NCBI RefSeq assembly: GCF_016587355.1
Contig: NZ_BNJF01000006.1
Location: 248,001-312,000 of the forward strand
Direction of reading: 5' to 3'
DNA length: 64,000 nt
Origin: Ktedonospora formicarum
GTDB lineage: Bacteria > Chloroflexota > Ktedonobacteria > Ktedonobacterales > Ktedonobacteraceae
Each line of letters starts with the position of its first letter. Position 1 is the stretch's first letter. The notes beneath the pieces are model-generated. The model was given only the letters and a program-made list of their open reading frames with translations, did no database searches and was not told where the DNA came from. Of this stretch, positions 28,000 through 37,645 are shown piece by piece. The position numbers and the translations under genes are program-made.

Positions 28000-28703
28000 G
28001 TGAAAACGAAATGGCAACAGGAGCCACGCCCCTTCTATCGGCAACGTTGGCTGATCATCTATAACGCTCTGGTTGATCCGCGAGAAGCCAGTGAAATTGC
28101 CAAGCATACTGGCACCACGGTCGCTATGGTCCACCGAGTGATAGCCAGCTACAATCGCCTGGGAATTGCTGGTGTCGAAACCTCTGGCAAAGGCCGCCGC
28201 CGCCAGTATAGGAGTTGGAAAGAAGAGCAAGCGTTCTTGGCTCCCTTTTTCAGCCGAGCCGAACGCGGAGAAATTGCCACCGCTAAGGAAATCAAGCGGG
28301 CGTTTGAAGCACAGGTAGGTCACGAGGTCCATAAAAGTACGATTTCGCGGCTTCTCAAACGCCATGGATGGCGCAAGCCCATGCCTCGTCCGAGCCATCC
28401 GAAAGAGAGCCTCGAAGCTCAAGAGCAGTTTGAAAAAACTTCTCTGCCAGCGTTGCAGCAGCGGTCGCGACTCGCCCACCTGAGGACAAACGCCCAATCT
28501 TAAAGATGGCCCAGGATGAGGGGCGCCTTGGCCGTATTAGTATCCCTAAACGTGCCTGGGCTCCACCTGGAGTAAGGCCGAGGGCTCTCCAGCAGATCAT
28601 TCGCCAGTCGAGCTATGTTCTCGCTGCGGTGGCACCTGAGCAAGGCTTGATGACCTCTTTGATCTTGCCCTCGGCTGATACCGTCATGATGAATCTGAGT
28701 TAG
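28000..28703 (+). pseudogene. IS630-family transposase, frameshifted and 3' truncated
   Basis: The first frame (28000-28503) carries the helix-turn-helix region (DPREASEIAKHTGTTVAMVH, VHKSTISRLLKRHGWR). A shift near 28465-28480 leads to PPEDKRPILKMAQDEGRLGRI, with the first catalytic Asp of the DDE domain, then QMTSLI-type sequence ending at MMNLS where the gene is cut off at an inverted repeat. The second and third catalytic residues are missing. Confidence 0.8.
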
Positions 28704-28721
28704 GACGCAACTTGGTATGAG
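28701..28721 (-). repeat. 21-bp inverted repeat, right member
   Basis: Pairs with 24396-24416 (19 of 21). It begins at the very end of the truncated IS630 transposase. Confidence 0.4.
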
Positions 28722-28738
28722 ACCTCCCCGGCATGAAT

Positions 28739-28971
28739 GCCTGTCACTTCTTCACAACTATGCGATCGTGAGAAAGAACACGGAAGCGATGCGCTGCAGG
28801 GACCTCGTTGTTCCCTACGCGAGAGGTGACACGCGTTCAGCAAAAACGTCGCGTGTCTTGCTACGCTGAAAGCACATCAATGTGCATCAAGGGGCGTTTT
28901 TTCATCACCTTTTCCTCACATCATGCTGAGGATCTTCTGTAAACGCTCATATGTGTGTGTAAGTGTCAGGC
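28739..28971. mobile_element. MITE copy A (233 bp) with terminal inverted repeats
   Basis: About 80% identical over its whole length to 36774-37006. The ends form imperfect inverted repeats built on CCTGTCACTTAC-ACACA / TGTGTGTAAGTGTCAGG. It has no coding capacity. The right end supplies the last codons and stop of the kinase gene: the frame reads HPAKA and then TGA inside the repeat, so the insertion truncated the kinase. Confidence 0.75.
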
Positions 28972-29962
28972 TTTAGCCGGGTGAGCAGCGATCCGTTGCA
29001 AGGCCTGTTTTACATCCGCCATATTGGCCGGCCTCTCATTCTCAATCGTCTTCACCATGCTCCGAATCAGTGTGCTCAGCTCAGCAGATATGCCAGCACC
29101 CGTAAGCGGTGCGAATTGGAAAGGATTCTCCGCGGGATCGTCCCCTGACAACAGCTGATGCAGGGTTGCCCCCAAGCTATAGATGTCAGAGCGAGGGGTG
29201 GTCTGTGCTTTGCCAAATTGTTCTGGTGCGGCATAGCCTATGGTTCCATAAGCGACGGTGTCCTTGGATTGTCCTGGCTTAAAGTGGCGGGCAATGCCAA
29301 AGTCAATCAGGTAAAGATCGCCAGCAGGGATGCGCATAACATTGTCGGGCTTGAGGTCACGGAAGATGATAGGAGGCTGCTGCTGGTGCAGGTAGCACAG
29401 CACACTAGACAACTGGATGCCGATGTCCAGCGCCTCCCTCACAGACAGTCGTCCCCCCCCTTGTCTCGAGATACTCCTGCAGCGTTTCCCCTTCGATGAA
29501 ATCCATCACCAGATACCAACGCCCACCCTCCTCGAAATGATCGTAGATATGCGGTAAGTGGGGATGATGCAGGCGAGCCAGCAGTAGCGCTTCCCGTTTG
29601 AAGGCGTCAATGGCCTCCGTGACCTTCTGAGCGTCCAGCCCATGCAAGCTCATTTCCTTGACCGCCACTGGCCGGTTGCCTAGTTTGATATCGGCAGCCT
29701 TATAGACGGCTCCCATTCCTCCCTGCCCCAAAGAGCTCATGATCTGATAGTGCTTATCAAGTAAAGAGTAAGGAGAAAGCAAGCCAGTAGTGTGCGCAGA
29801 GGGAAGGGCGAATTCTTCCGATGGAGTTTTTGTGGGTTTTACCTTTGGCTCTTTCTTTGGTGGAGTTGCTGGTTCTTTTGGCAGAGCTTTTCTTGGTTTT
29901 GCCTTCATAGCATCAAAGGTCATCGATACGGCGGCAATGGTACCAAGTATGCCAAGGAGCAT
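28966..29962 (-). pseudogene. Serine/threonine protein kinase, frameshifted and truncated by a MITE
   Basis: Hanks-type kinase. It has a short hydrophobic N-terminus, a Lys/Pro-rich linker and then the catalytic domain: glycine loop LGQGGMGAVYKA, VAVKEM (Lys), HLPHIYDHFEE, then after the break HRD-equivalent FRDLKPDNVM, DFGIARHF (DFG), GYAAPEQ (APE). The break is a run of eight C on the plus strand (29453-29460); seven would restore ETRGGRLSVREALDIG. The C-terminus ends inside a MITE. ATG 29962 has TAGGGGA before it and overlaps a small membrane gene by 43 bp. The missing C-terminal sensor region may account for the nearby WD40 scar. Confidence 0.8.
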
Positions 29963-30111
29963 AAGTCCCCTACCAGGAATTCCATCACCTGGTTTAGATG
30001 GGTATGGCTGTTTTCAATATATATCCCAATACCTCCCATGAGTACAAACATGATGAGCCATGCGACCGAGCAACCAATGGTTGGTGGGCTAACTTTCTTC
30101 TCATCAGGCAT
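29920..30111 (-). CDS. Small membrane protein upstream of the kinase
   Basis: 63 residues starting MPDEKKVSPPTIGC, with one membrane span (SVAWLIMFVLMGGIGIYI). AAGAGGAGATTGTG precedes ATG 30111. The gene overlaps the kinase start in another frame. It could be an independent small protein, or the true N-terminus of the kinase separated by a one-base shift near 29966; the kinase's own hydrophobic start would then be its second span. Confidence 0.5.
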   Translation of the reverse strand: MPDEKKVSPPTIGCSVAWLIMFVLMGGIGIYIENSHTHLNQVMEFLVGDLCSLAYLVPLPPYR

Positions 30112-30133
30112 CACAATCTCCTCTTCTTTCGCC

Positions 30134-30235
30134 CTACTCTGCCACACCGATCTGCACCATAGCCTCTGCTAGTGCAGAGGCCAGGTATTTCCCATCGAGC
30201 GACCACGCCACTGCATTCACAGCAATAATACATCT
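30134..30235 (-). pseudogene. WD40-repeat fragment
   Basis: The minus strand reads AVNAVAWSLDGKYLASALAE and then VQIGVAE before a stop: one beta-propeller blade with the usual WSPDGKYLAS core. Kinase-WD40 fusions are common in Chloroflexota, so this is probably what is left of a related gene. Between this and 30369 I see nothing else. Confidence 0.55.
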
Positions 30236-30368
30236 GGTCACGAAGCACACCAATAGCAGGTGGATCAATCTTCCACCTCTATACCCTTCATGTCGCGTGT
30301 TCTGTGGTTGGTTCCCTGGGATAGTATGCTGGTTGAGTGCAAGCGTTTTTTGAGTGGAGTAGAAACCT

Positions 30369-31004
30369 TCACCCACGTGTGTTGGCGGGCCTTGCAGGCA
30401 TCTGCCTGGCCCAACTCCACCGACTGACTATCCCCAGAACGGTTCCATAGGTCAGGTGCCCTACCATCGAGATACTCACAAACTCGTTCAACGCCTTGAT
30501 ATGCAACCACCCTGGATAGATCCCTAACATAAACGCCTCGAGCCCTAATGCCCAGAGGATACCATTCCACCATCGACGTGGAGCGAACAGAATGGCGTAC
30601 GCAACCGCGAAAAAGAGTCCGTTGAGATAGTGATAGAGCAGGCCAATGGTAGTCGCAACGTCTGGAGCCAGGGCGTGGCCGGCTATCGCAACCCCGAAGA
30701 GCGGAAAAATATCGAACGGCCAGAAGGTGTCATGAAAGATGGTCACGATGCACCACCGTGAAAGGTCATATAGGAGCGTCGCCAGCAGACCCGCCAACAC
30801 TCCTGCTTTGACGCGCCTGACCAATTCGGATCGAGCCTCGGTACCCAGACTGCGCCAGGTAAACAAGCCCATGCAGACATTGAGGATGCTTGTTACCACC
30901 AGCGCCAGCCCAAGAGAGATAGGGGTCAAGACGTGGACCAGTAGAGCAATTCCACTGCCGAGTGACAAGATAGCCAGGAGGAGCCAGCGTTTTTTGAGGG
31001 TCAT
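30369..31004 (-). CDS. Multi-span membrane protein, unknown function
   Basis: 211 residues with about six predicted spans: LLLAILSLGSGIALLVHV, LGLALVVTSILNVCMGLF, AGVLAGLLATLLYDLS, a middle stretch around PLFGVAIAGHAL, LNGLFFAVAYAILF and SMVGHLTYGTVLGIVS. No catalytic motif recognised. The N-terminal MTLKKRW is positive-inside. Isolated between remnants. Confidence 0.65.
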   Translation of the reverse strand: MTLKKRWLLLAILSLGSGIALLVHVLTPISLGLALVVTSILNVCMGLFTWRSLGTEARSELVRRVKAGVLAGLLATLLYDLSRWCIVTIFHDTFWPFDIFPLFGVAIAGHALAPDVATTIGLLYHYLNGLFFAVAYAILFAPRRWWNGILWALGLEAFMLGIYPGWLHIKALNEFVSISMVGHLTYGTVLGIVSRWSWARQMPARPANTRG

Positions 31005-31193
31005 TATTTTACAGAGAAGGTGGCGAGAAAGCCCTGCTCATTGATGGCAGGGATGAATCGCCACATCCGCTCTCGTGCGCGAATGGAATAGCGTCGTGCG
31101 TGTTTTGCAATAGAACTTGTGTTCTTCTCCTCGTTCTGGTAGAATAGGGAGATCAGCACGACGTATCAGTGGGAATGGAGAGAAGGAGCCGAC

Positions 31194-32846
31194 ATGCCTG
31201 GACCACGCCAGAGACAGCAGAAGCCACCTCCTAAGGAGAAGCGACCGGCAACGCCGACCTTTCTGCTCGAATTACCCCTCGTCGTTGATCCAGGACAAGC
31301 CACTCGACTCCGCGCTCACCTGGAAGCCGCTCGTCACCTCTACAACGCCATCCTCTCCCAGGGGCAGAAACGCCTGCGCCGCATGCGTACTGACGCTGCC
31401 TGGCAAGCAGCTCGCGCTCTTCCTCGCACGCAGAAGACCCAACGAGCAGCAGCGTTCTCTGCCTTGCGCAAGCAGCACGGGTTCACCGAGGCGGCATTGC
31501 ATGAAGCAATCAAAAGCTTGCGCGTGGGATGGATTGCCGAACACATCGAGGCGGTGCTGGCCCAAACGCTGGCCACCCGCGCCTATCGTGCTCTCAATCG
31601 TGTCTGCCTGGGCAAGGCCAAACGCGTGCGTTTCAAGAGCCGAGGGCGAGGCTTCTGCAGCATTGAGAACAAGCGCAATGACACTGGTCTGCGCTTTGTG
31701 TTGCAAGCCCCCGAGGAAGGCAATGATGGGCATCTGCTCTGGAACGGTGACCGCCTCCCAGCCCGTATTGATTGGCAGGATGAAGTAGTGTGTCATGGCC
31801 TGAGACATCGCATCAAATACGTTCGCCTCCTCCAGCGCCCTGCCAGCAGCAAGCGAGCGGACGGTGCCGATGCAGAAGGGAACCGCTACTGTGTGCAACT
31901 CATCCTGGAGGGCACGCCCCACCACAAGCCCAAACACACCGTTGGGCAAGGAGTCGTTGGCGCTGATCTTGGTCCCTCGAGCCTGGCACTCGTGCCCCAA
32001 GAGGGGGAAGCCAGCCTGGAAGTGTTTTGCGCCGAACTGACTCCAGATGCCAAAGCCATTCGTCGTCTGCAGCGGCGGATGGATCGGCAAAGGCGAGCAG
32101 CGAATCCAGAGCACTACGACGAGAAGGGACGTCTCAAGAAGCAAGGGACCAAGAAACTGCGGTGGAAACAGAGCAAGCACTATCAGGCCACCCGACGACG
32201 CAAGGCCACCAAAGAGCGCAAGCTGGCGGCGCATCGAAAGAGCCTGCATGGACGCAAAGTGCATGAGGTGCTTGCGCTGGGTAACGCCATCATCATTGAA
32301 AAGATCTCCTACAAGGCATGGCAGAGGCAATTCGGCACAAGTGTGGGACTGCGAGCTCCAGGGATGTTTGTAGCACTGTTGAAACGCACCGCCGTGCCCC
32401 TCTGGGGGTTGCAAGCACGGGCGGCACCCTGATAGAAGTCCCTACACGCACCACCGCGCTGAGCCAGTGGTGTCACGGCTGTGGCAAGAAGGTCAAGAAA
32501 CCGCTCTCTCAGCGCTGGCATCAGTGCGAATGCGGTGTGGGTCCCATTCAACGCGATCTCTACTCAGCGTTTCTGGCTGCCTACCTTGATCCAGCAGATC
32601 CCATCCCCTCGTGTGCCCGATACGCGCTCGTATTGGGAAGGTGCGGAGGCGCGCCTGCGGGCAGCGCACGAGTGTCTCATCCAACGCGCGAGAGAGGGGC
32701 AGGTCCTGCCCCGAAGCTTGGGTCTGACTCGAGCCAGAGTGCGTCTGCCCGAAAGTCCAGGGGAACCACCACTAGAGCCTGTTCTTCTCGCCAAAGGAGA
32801 AGAACTGGAAGCGTGGGCCGAACCCCTGGAACCTCCGCTGCTTTAG
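31194..32846 (+). pseudogene. TnpB-like IS200/IS605 transposase, two frameshifts
   Basis: A large OrfB variant (~540 residues repaired). It starts MPGPRQRQQKPPPKEK with AAGGAG upstream. RuvC residues are GVVGADLGPSSLALV (Asp), NAIIIEKISYKAW (Glu) and PIQRDLYSAFLAAY (Asp); the zinc ribbon is CHGCGKKVKKP...CECG. The frame breaks near 32390 and again near 32610, after which the family's tail (YWEGAEARLRAAHECLIQRA) continues to 32846. The left end has a hairpin GCCCTGC-TCATTGAT-GGCAGGG at 31031-31052; the right end probably lies near 32850-32880. Confidence 0.8.
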
Positions 32847-32869
32847 CACGGAGAGCTTTCAGCCCTCCC

Positions 32870-34162
32870 GATATATCAGAGCAACAGGGACTGCCTATTG
32901 TCTGTGACAGTTGCGGATATGCAAATCGTCCTCTGGGGAAGTTCTGTTCCCACTGTGGACATATATTGTCTCACCAGGCGCTTCCACCACTTCATCTATC
33001 TGACCCTTCTGTCTCTCCAGTTGTACTCAGCCACCCCCTAGTTATAGGAACTGGATCACGACCGAGCAAAAATCCGTTCGTAGAACTCTGGTGGATTCGT
33101 CTTCCTATCTGGTTTCGCCGCTCTTCGGTTCTTCTCTCTGAGATCTGGCGTGATGGTAGCTATCTGTTAACCATTCCATTGGCTGCAACACTCCTGCCAC
33201 TCTTACTCTTCTTCTTTGGCGCTCTCGAAGGCATAACCCATGAGGGCATCCTGCCCAATCCATATGCGGGTGGCGAAATGCTCGTGCCTTTTACTCAACT
33301 CTTTGCGCTCCTGCTCTTAACGGCGGCAGCCAGTGCCTTCAGCATGAATGTAGGTCTGACTACCGTCCTTGGCTACGCCCTTGGAGATACACTGCATACA
33401 GCTTTTGACGCTCATAATCCAGCATTAGCAGAGTGGTACGCCACGCCGCAGACAGCTGTGCTGAACATCTACGTGCCCCACCTGCTGAGCTATGTGATTT
33501 TCGCTCTCCTCGTGGTGATTCCTACATTGTGTGCCAAAGCACTGATGGCCTGGCTGAGCCGACTGAACCACTCACCTTCCCTGCTGGTTGTGGCTGTCGG
33601 GGCCTGTATCCAGGGAGGCCTCGTGTATGCCTGGATACAGGCAGCTCCGCTCTTGATTCGCACCTTCTGGGGTTGGGGTTGGTATCGCCTCAATACCACC
33701 ACAGCGGCCATGTACTATCTGCAAACCCCAGAAATGAGTAAATGGATCATATGGTTCGCGGTCTTTTCGTTCGTGTTACGCAATGTCCTGGCATACCGAG
33801 CATCTGCAAAGTCATCTTTTATAGAGCGTGAGGAGCGATTGAGCAGAGGTTTCAAAGAGGCGGATGCACATCCAGGTGTGCTGAGGCGGCTCCCTCCCTT
33901 CCTTCGTGCTCTTGTCTCAGCAGGTATCACGACGTTAGTTCTGGGAGGTGTTCTCACAGATCCGAGAGAAGGTCTAATCTTCTTCCTGTTCTTGTGGTTC
34001 CTGCTCATCATGCGAGGCACGATCTTACCTCGCTTTAGCTTTTGGACAAGCTGGACCCGGTTGGTAGCTCGTGTTCCTGTTCTGATGCGCCTGCTCGCTG
34101 CCTTATTGATCATCTATGTGCTTGCCTGGGGTGCGATCAATGTATTTTGGACCCAGGCGTAG
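32870..34162 (+). CDS. Zinc-ribbon multi-span membrane protein (5' end uncertain)
   Basis: The N-terminus carries a zinc ribbon, IVCDSCGYANRPLGKFCSHCGHI, followed by a Pro/Ser-rich linker and at least six spans (PLAATLLPLLLFFFG, FTQLFALLLLTAAASAF, LSYVIFALLVVIP, VVAVGACIQGGLVYAWIQAA, ITTLVLGGVLT, LLAALLIIYVLAWG). The open frame runs upstream into the broken transposase without a stop, and no ATG occurs before the zinc ribbon, so the real start was probably removed by the IS right end. It precedes the toxin-like genes on the same strand; a role in their export or anchoring is only a guess. Confidence 0.65.
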   Translation, partial: DISEQQGLPIVCDSCGYANRPLGKFCSHCGHILSHQALPPLHLSDPSVSPVVLSHPLVIGTGSRPSKNPFVELWWIRLPIWFRRSSVLLSEIWRDGSYLLTIPLAATLLPLLLFFFGALEGITHEGILPNPYAGGEMLVPFTQLFALLLLTAAASAFSMNVGLTTVLGYALGDTLHTAFDAHNPALAEWYATPQTAVLNIYVPHLLSYVIFALLVVIPTLCAKALMAWLSRLNHSPSLLVVAVGACIQGGLVYAWIQAAPLLIRTFWGWGWYRLNTTTAAMYYLQTPEMSKWIIWFAVFSFVLRNVLAYRASAKSSFIEREERLSRGFKEADAHPGVLRRLPPFLRALVSAGITTLVLGGVLTDPREGLIFFLFLWFLLIMRGTILPRFSFWTSWTRLVARVPVLMRLLAALLIIYVLAWGAINVFWTQA

Positions 34163-34310
34163 CTGTTCGTTGCTACGCCGAGCGCGAGCTTTGAGCCTTA
34201 CCTGCTCACGATAGGAATCTCGATCACTATCATGGCTCTTCTTCTCCCGCAGACAAAGCAACTGGTGCAACCAGGAAGAAAGCCAACCAGCTAGGAGAAG
34301 GGGAAAAGCC

Positions 34311-35458
34311 ATGCGACGACTATACATTCAGTTAGCGACTGGGCTCTATGGAGGTGTCATACTGTGGCAGCTGACCTCTCCAGCAGTGTACATCGATAAC
34401 TGTGGTAGTCTTCAGGATTGTTATCACACGATCGCTGCTGCTGTAAAGGCGGCAATTGGTCTTGGAATTCTTATTAGTGTGCTGCTCAGCCTGGGCGCAA
34501 TTGCTGGATGGACTCCGAATAAGCAACCACCTAAGACGAATGAGGGATGGTGGTCAAAAGCTGGACGATTTCTATGGGGTGTTGGCGAAGGGTTGCTGCC
34601 TTTCGGTCTGGTGGCAGGAGCAACAGCGCTGGTATCAGTAATATCACCCGTCGCGGCTGCGGTTGGCGCAGGCGCGCTATTCGCTTCTGTGATTGGTTAT
34701 ACCTATAGTCATGCACCTGGGCCTGGAGTAGGGGACAAGGTAAGAAGCGCATTTAACGCGATTAATCCTGTTAGCCAAGTCGGAGAAGGTATTATTGGGG
34801 CACAGGAGGCATTCAACGAGGGTGATTATCAGGAAGCTGGAAAACAGGCAGCCAATACAGCTTTAGGTGTATTTGGGGTTTTCACGCTAGTGTCGTCGCT
34901 GGTGCGAAGAGCGGCCAGTGCATTAGGGCTTGGGAAAGGAACAACAGTAGAGCCACCAGCGCCAGCCACACCAGAGGAGCCGTCATCGTCTCTGCCAGAA
35001 AAAGAGCTACCGCTACCAACCGAAGGGCTCAAGGAGATCAAATCGTTATCGCAAGATCATTGCTCAGGCGACTTGCGGCAAATGGCGAAGAAGTTATCGT
35101 TAATATTGGCGGTACAGGAGCTCCACATGAGCCTCCAACTGCTATCAATGTAAATCCAAATATAGACGCACCACGTATTGGGATTCCTAATTTTGTTAAG
35201 GAAAGAGGCGAAATGATCGGCACTCTATTTGAGGCTGGAACCGTTGATAAGGTTGTAGGGAATAGGTTGCTTATTAGCAAACTTGGATTGGATGAGATTG
35301 CCCAGGGGGCTTACAAAATCTTGCGATCAGGGGGAACCTTCGACATGAATTTTTTCCCGAATGAGGATGTGAAACTCGTGGCGGAAGCCTTAAAGAGAGC
35401 TGGATTTGAAAATGTCAATGTCGAACTTGACCTTGCAGTCACGGCTAGCAAGCCATAA
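34311..35458 (+). pseudogene. Membrane protein with methyltransferase-like toxin domain, frameshifted
   Basis: Residues 1-200 contain several hydrophobic segments (QLATGLYGGVILWQLTS, AIGLGILISVLLSLGAIAG, GLVAGATALVSVISPVAAAV) and an Ala/Gly-rich stretch, then a Pro/Glu-rich linker. The first frame ends at 35153, but from about 35045 a -1 frame encodes RRLAANGEEVIVNIGGTGAP, then TAINVNPN, GTLFEAGTVDKVVGNRL and GAYKILRSGGTFDMNFF, a Rossmann methyltransferase-like domain of the type found at the C-termini of polymorphic toxins. One base near 35040 separates the parts. A dedicated immunity gene is not evident after it. Start 34311 follows AGGAGAAGGGG. Confidence 0.65.
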
Positions 35459-35897
35459 GAGATTATAGCGTGATTGGAAAGAGAGGCTATTTGCTCCCAT
35501 GGTCGATCTAATGGCAGGCGAAGTGGAGAAGCAGATAGTTTTTCTTTATCAAGGATCAGTTGATAGTTAGATAATCACTTGGAGATCGCCACCAACTGAT
35601 CCCCAGCTGGGTATTGGCGCCTGATAGAGGGTCCCATTCGGCTAGCCGAATGGAAGTGGCATCTCCTTGATCCCATCCGCTACATTCTAAAAACAAAACC
35701 ATCTACTTGCTTCGTGAAAGGAAGGGGTAAATTTGGTAATTACATGGCTCATGACCACTTGAGGTATTGGTGATGAGGTCAATTTTCACACACGGCATCC
35801 ACCATGACAAGCTGAAGAGCACTTTTTTACCTTCGCCACTAGTATCACATCCGTGCATGAGCCATTGAGCTACCTCATTTACAACAGGAGGAGCGCT
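35459..35897. other. Gap with palindromes, no supported gene
   Basis: Contains a perfect 20-bp palindrome, CCATTCGGCTAGCCGAATGG, at 35634-35653. An imperfect ~30-bp inverted repeat (around ATGGCTCATG near 35743 and CATGAGCCAT near 35856) encloses about 110 bp, suggesting another small non-autonomous element. The right arm leads into the ribosome binding site of the next gene. Confidence 0.4.
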
Positions 35898-36746
35898 ATG
35901 GCTCAAAATTTCCCTTTTTGGAATACTTTAAGCGAGGAAGCGCGACAAGCTTACGAGATAGCCGAAAGAATGCTACAAAACCAAGAAACCATAGGTCAGG
36001 CTTCTAAGTTTCTTAATAGAAGGGGGATTTCTTGGTCTGCGGAAAGGTTGGCGAATGGATTAAAAAAAGTTACAGAAGCAATGGAGCAGTATGGCGTTGA
36101 ATCTCCGCAAGCAACTCAAGTAATTACACATGGTACTGAAGCTGCTACTGAAGCTATGGAAGCCGCGGCTATGGAAGCTGCAGCAGAGCAAGGCATAGTG
36201 AGAAGAGCTCTCTCTGCAATTGGCAGATGGATTTTGAAAAGACTTGGTTTGAGTGAAGGCGTAAGTTTAGTGGGAGCAACACTTACTGGTGCTCTTGCTG
36301 CAACTGTAGTTCTTGGTCTACTTGCATGGGGTTTATCAAGTTGGTTAGGTTCACTCTCTGGCGGCCATTCTGTTCAGCTGGGTGAGCAGAAAAACAAGTC
36401 CCACTACGCTCGTGTAGATGTTCCAGGATGTCAATCGGCTGGGCCTTACTTCATCTACGTGCTCAACATTGAGTCTGGTGGCTCCATCTATATCTGTGGG
36501 AAGGAAGGTGCGCAGAAGCCTAGTTGTAATTTTGTGGATGGAGGACCCCCTCCTTGCGCGGGCCAACCCAACGTGGGTGTCCTCGGCACGCTAGACAAGA
36601 GCGAAGGCTACGACACATACGACCAGGCTGTGGCTGCATACTGTAGGATGCGCACAGAAACCCATCCAGCTTATGGTGGTACGAAGGGCACTGTCAATGG
36701 GCAGCTTTACTGGCTCGACAACGCGCCAAAGTGTCCAGGTGATTAG
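35898..36746 (+). CDS. Membrane protein with a C-terminal Cys-containing domain shared with the large toxin
   Basis: 282 residues. The N-terminal ~115 are helical and Ala/Glu/Met-rich (EAATEAMEAAAMEAAAEQG). One or two spans follow (VSLVGATLTGALAATVVLGL and LLAWGLSSWLG). Residues ~180-280 form a domain also present at 39391-39705 of the large toxin gene: aligned features are CNFxDGG, a second Cys, AVAAYCRM, HPAYGGTKGT and YWLDNAPKC. I do not know this domain; its conserved Cys suggest an extracytoplasmic location. ATG 35898 has AGGAGGAGCGCT upstream. A MITE lies just after the stop. Confidence 0.7.
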   Translation: MAQNFPFWNTLSEEARQAYEIAERMLQNQETIGQASKFLNRRGISWSAERLANGLKKVTEAMEQYGVESPQATQVITHGTEAATEAMEAAAMEAAAEQGIVRRALSAIGRWILKRLGLSEGVSLVGATLTGALAATVVLGLLAWGLSSWLGSLSGGHSVQLGEQKNKSHYARVDVPGCQSAGPYFIYVLNIESGGSIYICGKEGAQKPSCNFVDGGPPPCAGQPNVGVLGTLDKSEGYDTYDQAVAAYCRMRTETHPAYGGTKGTVNGQLYWLDNAPKCPGD

Positions 36747-36773
36747 AATCGGTCAGATACCCTACGTTTGAAG

Positions 36774-37006
36774 GACTGACACTTACACACAAAAATGCGA
36801 CCTTGAGAAAGAGCTCGGAAGCGATGCGTTGCAGGTGCCTCGTTTTTCCCCACGCCAGAGGTGACACGCGTTCGGTGAAAACATCGCTTGTCTCGCCAAG
36901 CGAAAAGCACATCAGTGTGCATCAAGGGGTGTTTTCCCAATACCCTTCCCTCGCATCATGCTGAGGATCTTCTGCAAACGTTCATAGTTGTGTGTAAGTG
37001 ACAGGC
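36774..37006. mobile_element. MITE copy B (233 bp)
   Basis: Second copy of the element at 28739-28971, same length and ~80% identical. The ends are CTGACACTTACACACAA and the reverse complement of TTGTGTGTAAGTGACAG. TTGAAGG occurs on both sides (36768-36774 and 37008-37014) and may be a 7-bp target duplication. Confidence 0.7.
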
Positions 37007-37010
37007 CTTG

Positions 37011-37042
37011 AAGGGCAGGGGTATCCAGAGGCGGAGGTTTTG
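37011..37042. repeat. Third copy of the IS200/IS605 inner left end
   Basis: AAGGGCAGGGGTATCCAG and the following AGGCGGAGGTTTTG match 231-261 and 58968-58997. It directly follows MITE copy B and ends with GGAGG in front of an ATG, as at the other two sites. The rest of this element is absent. Confidence 0.6.
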
Positions 37043-37309
37043 ATGGTAACACTCGACCGGTCATCAAGGAGATCTGCTCACCTTTCTGTGCTCCGTCATG
37101 CCTTCCTCCTCGCGCTCACGGCTGGAGGGCTCCTCATGCTTTTGTGCAAGCCTCACCTGCCACACTCACGCAGTTCGCGCAAAACGCCCAGGCAAGCCAC
37201 GCATATACCACGGCCGTGCGTGAGGCTGGGTCGGGTGGTGGCACATTGTTCTCTGCTCATCAATGAAGATGATGAGCGCAATCCTCTCCTCCTTTGGGTT
37301 TACCAGTAG
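37043..37309 (+). CDS. Possible small protein with hydrophobic N-terminus
   Basis: 88 codons starting at the ATG placed 6 bp after GGAGG of the IS-derived repeat. A hydrophobic stretch (HAFLLALTAGGLLMLLC) could be a signal or lipoprotein sequence. The rest is unremarkable and basic. No family. It may be an accidental frame; listed because of the strong binding site. Between 37310 and 37645 I see no gene. Confidence 0.3.
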   Translation: MVTLDRSSRRSAHLSVLRHAFLLALTAGGLLMLLCKPHLPHSRSSRKTPRQATHIPRPCVRLGRVVAHCSLLINEDDERNPLLLWVYQ

Positions 37310-37645
37310 AATCAAAAAAGTATTGTGGAGTTGCATAATAACAGCAAATATGCTACATTCTCAGAAGAATTGGGGTGATGCCTCAATTGATTAGCTAATT
37401 TTTTCTCTTTTGGTAGAGGAGAGGATGAGGCAATTCAGTGGCACTTCTCATGTAAGGAAGAAATGAATGAACGTATTTGAGTTAGCCATGAAGCTCCCGC
37501 GCCCATACTAGGATCTTGAGGCATTCTTCGAAGATGCTTTGCCTCGAAGAAACGGTAGGGTCTGTTATCGCGGGAAAAACGGCTTTGTACTGGCGCGTTG
37601 ATGATCTGAGTAAGCCTGTCTGAGCAGACGGATCGTAGGAGGTCC

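Noticed and set aside
30739..31044. Plus-strand frame antisense to the 30369-31004 membrane protein
   Set aside because: Antisense shadow; the minus-strand product has regular membrane spans.
31117..32414. Overlapping long frames on both strands in the OrfB-type transposase
   Set aside because: High-GC shadow frames; only the frame with RuvC residues and zinc ribbon is credible.
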